A DNA stretch of 16,082 nt, from positions 1 to 16,082 of the forward strand of contig JBKPDV010000003.1 in assembly GCA_046728075.1 (NCBI GenBank), written 5' to 3'. Position 1 is the first letter of the stretch. Every line of letters starts with the position of its first letter. A program made the translations under genes and the position numbers. Origin of the DNA: JBKPDV01 sp046728075 (GTDB lineage: Bacteria; Acidobacteriota; Thermoanaerobaculia; UBA5066; Gp7-AA6). Positions 6,143 to 11,702 of the stretch are shown piece by piece. The notes beneath the pieces are model-generated. The model did no database searches. It was not told the origin of the DNA and saw nothing but the letters and a program-made list of their open reading frames with translations.

Positions 6143-7729
6143 TCAGTGTTGGTCTAGCGGGGCTCTTTCCTCGCGCGGATGACCGACGGAGCTCAACTGT
6201 CGGACCGGGACCGGTCTTTTCCGCTGGGCTGGTCGACCGGATGGCGAGGACGCGGACGATGAAGAACCCGGGCGCCGTAGCGGGATGGGCGTCAGGCGTG
6301 CGTGCTTCTTGTCGTCCTCGGCGAGAACGCCGCGGGTCACGGCGCGCAGGAGGGCACATCGGTGCTGGAAGAGGCCGGGCCGTCCCGTGGCCCTCTCGTA
6401 GAGGAGGGCGAAGGTGGCATTGCCCTGGCAGATGCCTTCGATCTCACAGCCGTGGCATTCGGGAATCTGTCCCGGTGTCCGCGATTCGACGTGGCTCCGG
6501 AATGCGGTCGAGGCGAGCACGGCAGGGAGATCGGCGACGGAACCGAGCTCTGCCTCCGAGTTGTATTCCCAGCGCACGACCTGTCCCAGAGCGTCGACCA
6601 CCAGAAGCGCGTAGTCCGCCTGCGGGGGCAGCGAAGCGCCGCGGCGAACTTCGCCGATCGCGCGCACGGGCCGCGCCCAGCAGCCGCTCACCTCGACGCC
6701 GGCGGCGCGCCCCTGCGCGCGTAGAGAGAGAAGACGCTCGGCAACCGCGCGCGGATCGGGATGAACCGGCCGGAGAACGTCCGGCTCCAGGTTGAGAAGC
6801 CGCACTCCCATCCGTCCCAGCATGGAAAAGAAGAACGGCCCGATCTCCGGGAACGTCTCCGCTGTCACCGTCGCGTTGACGTTGGTCACCTCGACGCCGG
6901 CGTCTCGAAGCCTGTCGAGCCCGGCTAAGACGGCGTCGAAGGTCGGACGGCCTCCCTTGGTGAACCGGACGGAGTCGTGGATCGCGCGCGTTCCATCGAT
7001 GCTCACTTCGGCGGAGATCTTCAAAGCGGCCATCTCGCGGGCGATCGCGTCGGTCACGAGCGTAGCGTTGGTGACCATCGATACGGCGACGGGACCGCGC
7101 GTCCACGAGGACCGCATGTAGCGGGTCGCGCCGAACACGACGGCCGCATTGACGAGAGACTCCCCTCCCCGGAACTGAAGACCCAGATCCGTCTGTTCGC
7201 TGCGTTCGGCGAGCGCGAGAAAGGCGTCGATCGCCTGGCGCGCCGTCTCCATCTTCATGCGCGTCTGCGGCCGGCCGGGGCGTAGATCCATCAGCCGGTC
7301 CTTGATGCAGTACGGGCAGGCCAGGTTGCACTGCTCGGCAGCCAGAAGGACGAGCTCGCGGAGGTGGGCTCCGGTCTCGGGAGGATGCGGGCGCATCCGG
7401 CGTACGAATTCCTCCCGTTCATCGGCGCCGGGATGGACGAGGAGCCGTTTTTCGACAAACCGCTCGAGCGGGCCCTTCAGGCCGCGCCGCGCGGAAGCCG
7501 TCAGGGCTCGCGCGGCAGTGGTCGGCGTCCGGAAGAGATCGAGGAGAGCCTCGGCCTCACGATTGAGGATGAGGCTCGTGCCGAAGAGAGAGTGGAAGAA
7601 GATCGCCTCTTTCGGGCCGAGTCCCACGCGAACGAGAAAGCGCGAACGGACGAGTTGCCCGGCCGCCCGAGCCCCGGCTCGCCGTGAGGGCGAGCTTCCG
7701 CGGGATAACGAAGTCTCTTGCCCCGCCAT
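6143..7729 (-). CDS. radical SAM/SPASM-type peptide maturase with N-terminal recognition-like domain
   Basis: 528 residues from the ATG at 7729; a GTG at 7744 overlapping the peptide stop codon is an alternative, and neither has a clear Shine-Dalgarno. Residues about 31-100 (FFHSLFGTSLILNREAEALL through GPLERFVEKRLLV) resemble the PqqD-like winged-helix recognition elements of RiPP maturases. The radical SAM core (PF04055) has CNLACPYC with Cys134, Cys138 and Cys141 binding the SAM-cleaving 4Fe-4S cluster. It also has FRGGES at 186-191 and SIDGTRAIHDSVRF near 243. The C-terminal region has Cys350, then Cys425-X2-Cys428-X5-Cys434 and Cys458: a SPASM domain with part of its cysteine set missing. 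A Ser/Pro/Arg-rich tail follows from about 480. The gene begins 14 nt after the 52-residue peptide gene, implying translational coupling and that this peptide is the substrate. The exact reaction is unknown. Confidence 0.88.
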   Translation of the reverse strand: MAGQETSLSRGSSPSRRAGARAAGQLVRSRFLVRVGLGPKEAIFFHSLFGTSLILNREAEALLDLFRTPTTAARALTASARRGLKGPLERFVEKRLLVHPGADEREEFVRRMRPHPPETGAHLRELVLLAAEQCNLACPYCIKDRLMDLRPGRPQTRMKMETARQAIDAFLALAERSEQTDLGLQFRGGESLVNAAVVFGATRYMRSSWTRGPVAVSMVTNATLVTDAIAREMAALKISAEVSIDGTRAIHDSVRFTKGGRPTFDAVLAGLDRLRDAGVEVTNVNATVTAETFPEIGPFFFSMLGRMGVRLLNLEPDVLRPVHPDPRAVAERLLSLRAQGRAAGVEVSGCWARPVRAIGEVRRGASLPPQADYALLVVDALGQVVRWEYNSEAELGSVADLPAVLASTAFRSHVESRTPGQIPECHGCEIEGICQGNATFALLYERATGRPGLFQHRCALLRAVTRGVLAEDDKKHARLTPIPLRRPGSSSSASSPSGRPAQRKRPVPVRQLSSVGHPREERAPLDQH

Positions 7730-7743
7730 TTCGGCGTCCGACA

Positions 7744-7902
7744 CTAGCGAGGCTTGATGACTCCGCTGAAGCCGCTGAATCCGCCGCCCATTTGGCCGCC
7801 ACCCGCGACCTTTCCCTTCCGGGCGTCCAGGTCGCGCAGGCGAACCTTGGACGGGTTGACCTTCTTCTTGCCGGGGGATTTCTTCTTCTTGGTCGTGGCC
7901 AT
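7744..7902 (-). CDS. candidate RiPP precursor peptide, substrate of the adjacent radical SAM enzyme
   Basis: 52 residues. The start is the ATG at 7902, which has GGAGG (complement of 7911-7915) 8 nt upstream; an ATG at 7917 and a longer frame to 8022 lack this. The N-terminal third is Lys-rich (TTKKKKSPGKKK). Next comes VRLRDLDARKGKVAGGG, which fits the L-x-D-L ... K-x-V-x-GG pattern seen in leaders of radical SAM-modified peptides, ending in a double-glycine-like site. The C-terminal part, QMGGGFSGFSGVIKPR, is a short Gly-rich core with a tandem FSG and no cysteine. There is no signal peptide or membrane segment. The gene sits directly upstream of the maturase gene, with a 14-nt gap. A ribosomal or DNA-binding small basic protein is the main alternative, but the leader-like motif, Gly-rich end and partner favour a modified peptide. 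Confidence 0.72.
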   Translation of the reverse strand: MATTKKKKSPGKKKVNPSKVRLRDLDARKGKVAGGGQMGGGFSGFSGVIKPR

Positions 7903-7920
7903 GCGGTTTGCCTCCATCGT

Positions 7921-7937
7921 GTCTTCCAAACGAAGAC
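7921..7937 (-). promoter_or_regulatory. hairpin in the 5' leader of the precursor gene
   Basis: GTCTTC and GAAGAC form a 6-bp stem with a 5-nt loop, 5 nt upstream of the GGAGG that serves the precursor ATG. It is close enough to influence initiation, but it is short and could be chance. Confidence 0.25.
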
Positions 7938-7969
7938 GTCGGCGATCCCATGAGCGCGAGTGAGCCAGG

Positions 7970-7975
7970 ATTGTA
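7970..7975 (-). promoter_or_regulatory. candidate -10 box TACAAT for the precursor/maturase operon
   Basis: TACAAT on the minus strand, 5 of 6 to consensus, preceded by TG. Transcription would start near 7963, giving a leader of about 60 nt. There is no good -35, so it would rely on the TG-rich upstream edge. Confidence 0.3.
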
Positions 7976-8084
7976 CAGCCCCGCAAATTACAGTTTTGGC
8001 CGAGGGCTGCCAGGCACCACAAGGTCTAGATTGTTACTCCCCCGGCCTGCGCCGAGGTCCGAGCGGCAACGGCGCTAACTGCTC

Positions 8085-8750
8085 TCAGCGGTGTCCGCCG
8101 CCATGTCCGCCGCCGTGTCCGCCGCCGTGTCCGCCGCCATGACCGCCGCCATGACCGCCGCCTCCGTGGCTTCCGCCCCCGTGCGAATGGCTTCCGTGAT
8201 CGTGGTGTCCGCCGCCGCCGTGGTGAAAATGCCCGCCACTTACGTAGAAAAAGGGCGAGTAGGCATACCAGTAGGGATAGCCCCAGTAGGCATAGCCCCA
8301 GTAAGGATAGCCGTCCCAACCCCAACCCCAACCGCCGTCGACGGGCCCGTACGCCTCGGGATCGATCGCAACGACTCCATCCCCGGGATCGGCAGGAGCG
8401 GCGTCCGAGGATCCGCTCGAGTCATACTCCACTCTCCCCACTGCGGGCTCCCGATCCAGCCGCGCGGGCCGGTTCTCGAGACCGGAGATACCGGCGATAT
8501 ACCCGACGACGTGATCGCTGACCCCGGCCCGGTGTAGCCGAATGAGGTCATCGGCGGTCACGTCCGTCTCGAGGCGCGCCTGGCGGGCCCGGACGAACGC
8601 GAGGATGGTGGCCTCGGGCAGCTGAGCATGGCTCATCTGAACGACATCGTCGAGGAGAGGGTTCGCGAACCGGGCTGGCCGTCTGGATTGACCCAGAGCA
8701 TTCAACGCAACGAAAAGGAGGACCGCGGAAAGGACGAGGTTACGTTTCAT
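8085..8750 (-). CDS. exported Gly/His-rich protein with aromatic repeat region
   Basis: 221 residues, ATG at 8750-8748. Residues 1-20 (MKRNLVLSAVLLFVALNALG) are a signal peptide. Residues about 30-90 form a small helical domain, with MSHAQLPEATILAFV and ADDLIRLHRAGVSDHVVGYI. From memory, similar paired AGVSD helices occur in many exported proteins of Acidobacteria and related bacteria. After an Asp/Pro linker comes a Gly/Trp/Tyr segment (GGWGWGWDGYPYWGYAYWGY) and then a His/Gly tail with about 15 histidines, ending in repeated GGGH units. The tail could chelate metal ions such as Ni, Zn or Cu; that is inference. The gene lies 182 bases upstream of the RiPP-like precursor on the same strand. 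No clear Shine-Dalgarno precedes the ATG. Confidence 0.82.
   Translation of the reverse strand: MKRNLVLSAVLLFVALNALGQSRRPARFANPLLDDVVQMSHAQLPEATILAFVRARQARLETDVTADDLIRLHRAGVSDHVVGYIAGISGLENRPARLDREPAVGRVEYDSSGSSDAAPADPGDGVVAIDPEAYGPVDGGWGWGWDGYPYWGYAYWGYPYWYAYSPFFYVSGGHFHHGGGGHHDHGSHSHGGGSHGGGGHGGGHGGGHGGGHGGGHGGGHR
8091..8162 (-). repeat. six tandem 12-bp repeats encoding GGGH
   Basis: Six consecutive 12-bp units, on the plus strand RTGWCCGCCGCC (R = A/G, W = T/A), each encoding Gly-Gly-Gly-His on the minus strand. Units differ only at the His wobble base (CAC or CAT) and one Gly wobble base. Such a tract is prone to slippage in whole units, which would change the tail length without breaking the frame. 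Confidence 0.9.
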
Positions 8751-8801
8751 GTTAATAGGAACAATACTCTTCCCCTGCTTTATTCGGAAGATGCACGAAG
8801 A

Positions 8802-8822
8802 GGCTGCCCCTCCCGGGCAGCC
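8802..8822 (-). terminator. probable terminator after the six-helix membrane protein gene
   Basis: GGCTGCCC (8802-8809) pairs with GGGCAGCC (8815-8822) around a 5-nt loop. The hairpin begins 16 nt past the TGA of the minus-strand gene ending at 8839 and is followed on that strand by TCTTC, a weak U-tract. Confidence 0.5.
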
Positions 8823-8838
8823 ATGTCCGAGCGGCGAG

Positions 8839-9429
8839 TCAATCGCCGTCAGGGGGCCCTGAGGGCCTGGGCTTTCGCCTCCAGCGGACGAGGCCGGACG
8901 CGGCGAGGAGAACCGGAAAACCCTGCATTGGAAGCAGGAAGACCATCGCCCCTTCCCCGAAGCCTCTGCGGCTGAGCGCTTCGGCCGTCGCGGTCAACCC
9001 GACGAAGAGAAGGATCCAACCGAGCACGGACAGGAGGGCGTAAGCCCACCAGCGGCGTTGGAAGGCGGTCGTCCAGGCGGACCAGACCGAGAAAACGCAA
9101 ACGGCGACAAGGGCGAAGACGAGCGCGGACCTGGGGCTCGCCAGCATGAGGATCACCGCCGCCGCGAAAAGCAGCGCAGCCTGGCCAAGGGGGTTGACGA
9201 AGACCCAATCCCGAAGCCGGGCGGACGTGAGCCCGCGAAGGGCGAAAAGATCAGGACGTATCAGGAAGAAGGCGCCGACGCCGAAGGCGGCCGCGACGAA
9301 TGCGGTGGTGAGAGCGCTGCCGACGCTCGAATCCGGTAGCTCGTTGCGGAAGATGCGGACGGAACCGATCAGACAGATCAGGCAGAGAAGAAGCAGGGGC
9401 GCGGCTGCGATTCGACGAAGCCATTTCAT
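8839..9429 (-). CDS. multi-pass membrane protein, hypothetical
   Basis: 196 residues from the ATG at 9429, preceded by GAGG about 5 nt upstream. The frame is open further upstream to 9561, but that part has Arg/Pro-rich shadow composition. Six hydrophobic segments are visible, near residues 6-24 (AAAPLLLLCLICLIGSV), 36-58 (ALTTAFVAAAFGVGAFFLI), 83-98 (AALLFAAAVILMLA), 101-118 (SALVFALVAVCVFSVW), 128-150 (WWAYALLSVLGWILLFVGLT) and 163-183 (AMVFLLPMQGFPVLLAASGL). A basic Arg/Lys/Pro tail then probably faces the cytoplasm. I recognise no transporter or enzyme motif. The PilZ gene lies 166 bases upstream on the same strand, and a terminator-like hairpin follows. Confidence 0.75.
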   Translation of the reverse strand: MKWLRRIAAAPLLLLCLICLIGSVRIFRNELPDSSVGSALTTAFVAAAFGVGAFFLIRPDLFALRGLTSARLRDWVFVNPLGQAALLFAAAVILMLASPRSALVFALVAVCVFSVWSAWTTAFQRRWWAYALLSVLGWILLFVGLTATAEALSRRGFGEGAMVFLLPMQGFPVLLAASGLVRWRRKPRPSGPPDGD

Positions 9430-9595
9430 CGGCGCCTCATCCTTCCGTCTTGCCGGGGAACGCGGGTGTCGTCCCGCGGTCTCTCCTTCCTTATGGCATT
9501 GCGGGGGCGGACCGCCCGCGTCTTGATCAAAGGCCCATCGCGCGGGAAGTCCGCAGCTCAAGACCGATCCTACTGATCCCCCTGCCGCTCGATTC

Positions 9596-9916
9596 TCAGA
9601 GGGTTGCGAGGAGGCGAAAATATTCCTCGGGAGGGGGCTCGGAAAACTTCACCCCGAAACCGCTCGGCATGAGTCCGGCCAGAGCGGCTGGCCCACGAAA
9701 GGACCTCACGACGACACCCTTGAGACCGAGGTCTTCATCCTTCGAACGGCGCAGGATCATGGAGACAACGGTTCCCGGTTTGGGGCTGCGGATGGAGCAA
9801 ACGAAAACCCCGGAGGTCGACATGTCGCGTGTAAACCCGGTGTGCTTGATCCCCGCCGATTCGAATTCAACGAGAAATCGACGCTTCACCCGGACCCGAC
9901 GCTGACCTTCCGGCAC
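9596..9916 (-). CDS. PilZ domain protein, putative cyclic di-GMP receptor
   Basis: 106 residues, a stand-alone PilZ domain (PF07238). PilZ domains bind cyclic di-GMP through an RxxxR motif and a [D/N]xSxxG motif; both are present, as RVKRR at 9-13 and DMSTSG at 31-36. The rest fits the beta-barrel, with TGFTRDMSTSGVFVCS, PGTVVSMILRR and GLKGVVVRSF, and a closing FGVKFSEPPPEEYFRLL helix. The start is a GTG at 9916. No Shine-Dalgarno precedes it, but a promoter placed so that transcription starts at or next to this codon does. The protein is probably a cytoplasmic cyclic di-GMP effector; no partner is identified, although the next gene downstream encodes a membrane protein and the one upstream a pseudopilin. 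Confidence 0.88.
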   Translation of the reverse strand: MPEGQRRVRVKRRFLVEFESAGIKHTGFTRDMSTSGVFVCSIRSPKPGTVVSMILRRSKDEDLGLKGVVVRSFRGPAALAGLMPSGFGVKFSEPPPEEYFRLLATL

Positions 9917-9922
9917 CGACCG

Positions 9923-9952
9923 ATTCTAACTGTTCAAATAGGGTGCAATCAA
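9923..9952 (-). promoter_or_regulatory. promoter giving a probable leaderless PilZ mRNA
   Basis: On the minus strand TTGATT (complement of 9947-9952), an 18-nt spacer, then TAGAAT (complement of 9923-9928). Only 6 nt separate the -10 box from the GTG start at 9916, so the expected transcription start falls on the start codon itself. Confidence 0.5.
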
Positions 9953-9967
9953 CGCGACCGTGAAGAA

Positions 9968-10004
9968 GCCGGAGGTCCGTCGGGACACCGACGAAACCTC
10001 CGGC
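9968..10004 (-). terminator. strong hairpin terminator after the pseudopilin gene
   Basis: A 9-bp outer stem (GCCGGAGGT at 9968-9976 with ACCTCCGGC at 9996-10004) encloses a 5-bp inner stem (GTCGG/CCGAC) with a 4-nt loop. On the minus strand it follows the pseudopilin stop by about 43 nt and is trailed by TTCTTC. The U-tract is short, but the fold is the strongest in the window. Confidence 0.6.
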
Positions 10005-10047
10005 CCATCCACCGATCTTCCGGCACTTCGCCGGGCTCTCCCTGGAC

Positions 10048-11142
10048 TCAGAGCGTCCGGGCGAGCGTCAGCAGCACCAGGGCTTGATTCGGGGTGAACG
10101 CCTTGCCCGTCTGCGCGTTGACCTGGTTCGCGAAGGCCTTGAGCTCCCCCGCCTTCGCGGACGAGTTTCCCCGCTCTTCGGACGCCTCGGCCGCGTCCAG
10201 CTTAGCGGCGAGCGCGTGCGCAATTCCCTCGTTGTTGCTGTAGAACGCGCTCAGGACTCGCAGCGATTCGTACGAGAACAGAAAGGCCGGATCTCCGGCG
10301 AGATCCGACTGGCGGATCATGATCTGCGCGTCGATTTGTGGCCCGTAGAAGCCGGGCGTCCGCAGGAAGCTCGCGAAGGGAAGAATGAACTGGTTCTGCA
10401 GCATCTCGTCGATCGTCAGTACGCCGTCGTGGTTCAAGTCCAGCATGACGAAGATCTGACCCGTGATCCCGGCTTGCATCAGGAAGGGGCGGACCTGCGG
10501 TATGAGCTCGGGATGCGCGAGCAGAATCGGAGTGACGGTCTCCGCGGCTTGAGCCAAAGCCGGCGCCTGCACGGCAGGCAGCTCTCCCGGCGGCTGCGAA
10601 TGCGCGAGAGTCGTCACATGAGCGAGAGTCGTCGGCTTGCAGTTCTTGTCCGTGCAGAACGTCAGGTTGAATCCCATCTCCTTGGCGCAGAGCTGGAAAT
10701 TCCAGGTGGACTCAACGCCCGGCGTGCCCGGCGTGACGCTGTAGGTCAGCGTGAACCCCAGCTGTCCGGCGAGGAATTCGGGCGTGTGGCCACCAGGGAA
10801 AAATGGGGGCAAACCGGGATCGTCCAGGCTGGAGGGGTAAACGTGGAACTCCTGGAAGAACGAATGCAAGGCGTTGCAGAAAGTCGTCCCGAGCTCGTTC
10901 TGCATCGTCTGACGCCTGGCGGCTTCCCGGACCTTCTGAACCGCGGGCAGCAGCAGGGCGATCAGAACCGCGATGATGGCGATGACGACGAGAAGCTCGA
11001 TCAGAGTGAAGCCGCGGGAGGCTCCTCGGTTGCTTGTGGCCCAGCGCCCATGCTGCCGCGAGCGGTCGCCGCGGCCGCATAGGTCCGTGGGCCAAATGCT
11101 CCTGGGCCGAAACGGGGACGGGCTGCTGGGTGCCGGCATCAT
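10048..11142 (-). CDS. prepilin-like protein (pseudopilin) with an EF-hand loop
   Basis: 364 residues from the ATG at 11142, chosen for AGGAGG 5 nt upstream; a second ATG follows directly. The class III signal is unmistakable: SRG|FTLIELLVVIAIIAVL, with cleavage expected after Gly44, Glu at mature position 5 and N-methylation of Phe. LLPAVQKVREAARR follows, a signature of prepilin-like proteins in Planctomycetes and Acidobacteria. Such proteins are cut by a prepilin peptidase and assemble into type II secretion or type IV pilus-like fibres. The body has four or five cysteines (FCNAL, LCAKE, FCTDKNC) and, at about 235-246, a classical EF-hand calcium loop DLNHDGVLTIDE. The C-terminal half is helical and Ala/Leu rich. 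The pre-leader of 44 residues is far longer than the usual 6-25. No other secretion genes are nearby. Confidence 0.85.
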   Translation of the reverse strand: MMPAPSSPSPFRPRSIWPTDLCGRGDRSRQHGRWATSNRGASRGFTLIELLVVIAIIAVLIALLLPAVQKVREAARRQTMQNELGTTFCNALHSFFQEFHVYPSSLDDPGLPPFFPGGHTPEFLAGQLGFTLTYSVTPGTPGVESTWNFQLCAKEMGFNLTFCTDKNCKPTTLAHVTTLAHSQPPGELPAVQAPALAQAAETVTPILLAHPELIPQVRPFLMQAGITGQIFVMLDLNHDGVLTIDEMLQNQFILPFASFLRTPGFYGPQIDAQIMIRQSDLAGDPAFLFSYESLRVLSAFYSNNEGIAHALAAKLDAAEASEERGNSSAKAGELKAFANQVNAQTGKAFTPNQALVLLTLARTL

Positions 11143-11189
11143 GTCTTCCTCCTTGTGAATGGGAGCCCCGCGGGGCCCGAAAACTTCAG

Positions 11190-11220
11190 AGTCTACCGCG
11201 GCCGCAGGGACTCTCGTCAA
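11190..11220 (-). promoter_or_regulatory. candidate pseudopilin promoter overlapped by an inverted repeat
   Basis: On the minus strand TTGACG (complement of 11215-11220), a 19-nt spacer and TAGACT (complement of 11190-11195). The arms AGAGTC (11188-11193) and GACTCT (11209-11214) form an inverted repeat that covers the -10 box and most of the spacer, an operator-like position. The leader would be about 40 nt. Confidence 0.4.
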
Positions 11221-11260
11221 CGAATCCGCCGCTCGAGAAAGAGAATGAGAGCCGCTGAAG

Positions 11261-11278
11261 AACAATATTTATATTGTT
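11261..11278. promoter_or_regulatory. 18-bp AT-rich palindrome, operator-like
   Basis: AACAATATTTATATTGTT: two 8-bp arms around a TT spacer in otherwise GC-rich DNA, about 40 bases upstream of the pseudopilin -35 box. Size and symmetry suit a dimeric transcription factor. There is no T-tail, so it is not a standard terminator for the CDGSH gene ending at 11436. Confidence 0.4.
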
Positions 11279-11435
11279 ATCAGAACGACGGGCGGGCTTG
11301 TCGGCAGGAGGTTCCAATCTCAGCGATGGCGGTTCCGGAGGCACGTCGACGACGTCGATCAGCGTCGAGCTCTTGAAGCATGCGTACTCGCGGATGTAAA
11401 GGGCGACGGAGCCGGGCTCATCCGCCGGCGGATGC

Positions 11436-11672
11436 TCAAATCTTGGGCTTGGGCGGCGGAAGCGAGAATGCAGCGCTCTCGGCCGCGAAGCCCACCCGGA
11501 CATGCGATCCGTCGCAGAAGGGCTTGTTCTGGGATTGACCGCAGCGGCAGAGCGAAACAGCCGTACGGCCGGCGAGATCGTAGCGGTTGCCGGCCTCGTC
11601 GACCAGCGTGAGGTCTTCCCCTTCCACTCTCAGGGGCCCGTCCTTGCGGGGCGTGATCTTGAAGTCGGCTAT
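11436..11672 (-). CDS. CDGSH iron-sulfur domain protein with a probable ATA start
   Basis: 78 residues. The CDGSH motif is complete: CRCGQSQNKPFCDGSH binds a 2Fe-2S cluster through three Cys and one His, as in mitoNEET-type proteins (PF09360). Small bacterial members are soluble cytoplasmic redox or cluster-handling proteins. The only conventional start in frame is a GTG at 11627, giving 63 residues. Homology clearly extends upstream, because ADFKITPRKDGPLRVEGEDL matches the usual N-terminal strand (pattern M-A-x-x-K-I-x-x-R-x-x-G-P-L-x-V-x-G). That extension begins at an ATA (11672-11670) with GGAGG exactly 7 nt upstream. The stop codon preceding this frame is at 11706-11708. The gene is divergent from the M13 peptidase gene, with 271 bases between them. 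Confidence 0.88.
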   Translation of the reverse strand: MADFKITPRKDGPLRVEGEDLTLVDEAGNRYDLAGRTAVSLCRCGQSQNKPFCDGSHVRVGFAAESAAFSLPPPKPKI

Positions 11673-11679
11673 TTCTCGC

Positions 11680-11684
11680 CCTCC
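11680..11684 (-). promoter_or_regulatory. Shine-Dalgarno GGAGG that decides the CDGSH start (ATA)
   Basis: GGAGG on the minus strand with 7 nt to the in-frame ATA at 11672. The GTG at 11627 has no comparable site at normal distance. Confidence 0.6.
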
Positions 11685-11702
11685 GATCGCGTCGATTCCG
11701 CC

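Noticed and set aside
4993..6795. 600-codon plus-strand open frame
   Set aside because: Arg/Gly/Pro-rich shadow lying antisense to isocitrate lyase, the lipoprotein and the radical SAM gene; it has no recognisable domain.
7744..7902. Assigning the precursor to the three-residue cyclophane class because of F-S in the core
   Set aside because: Both F-S-G units put Gly at the third position, which lacks the side-chain carbon needed for that crosslink; the class is left open.
7730..7951. N-terminal extension of the radical SAM protein up to 7951
   Set aside because: It overlaps the peptide gene in another frame, is Arg/Gly/Pro-rich, and has no homology-like content; the ATG at 7729 or the GTG at 7744 is more sensible.
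8091..8162. CRISPR-like regular repeats
   Set aside because: Units are 12 bp, contiguous without spacers, and encode GGGH in a real gene.
11186..11435. Minus-strand frame reading ...VALYIREYACFKSSTLIDVV... after the CDGSH gene
   Set aside because: Amino-acid and third-base composition are fairly gene-like, but there is no start codon after the CDGSH stop and no family match; at best a decayed fragment.
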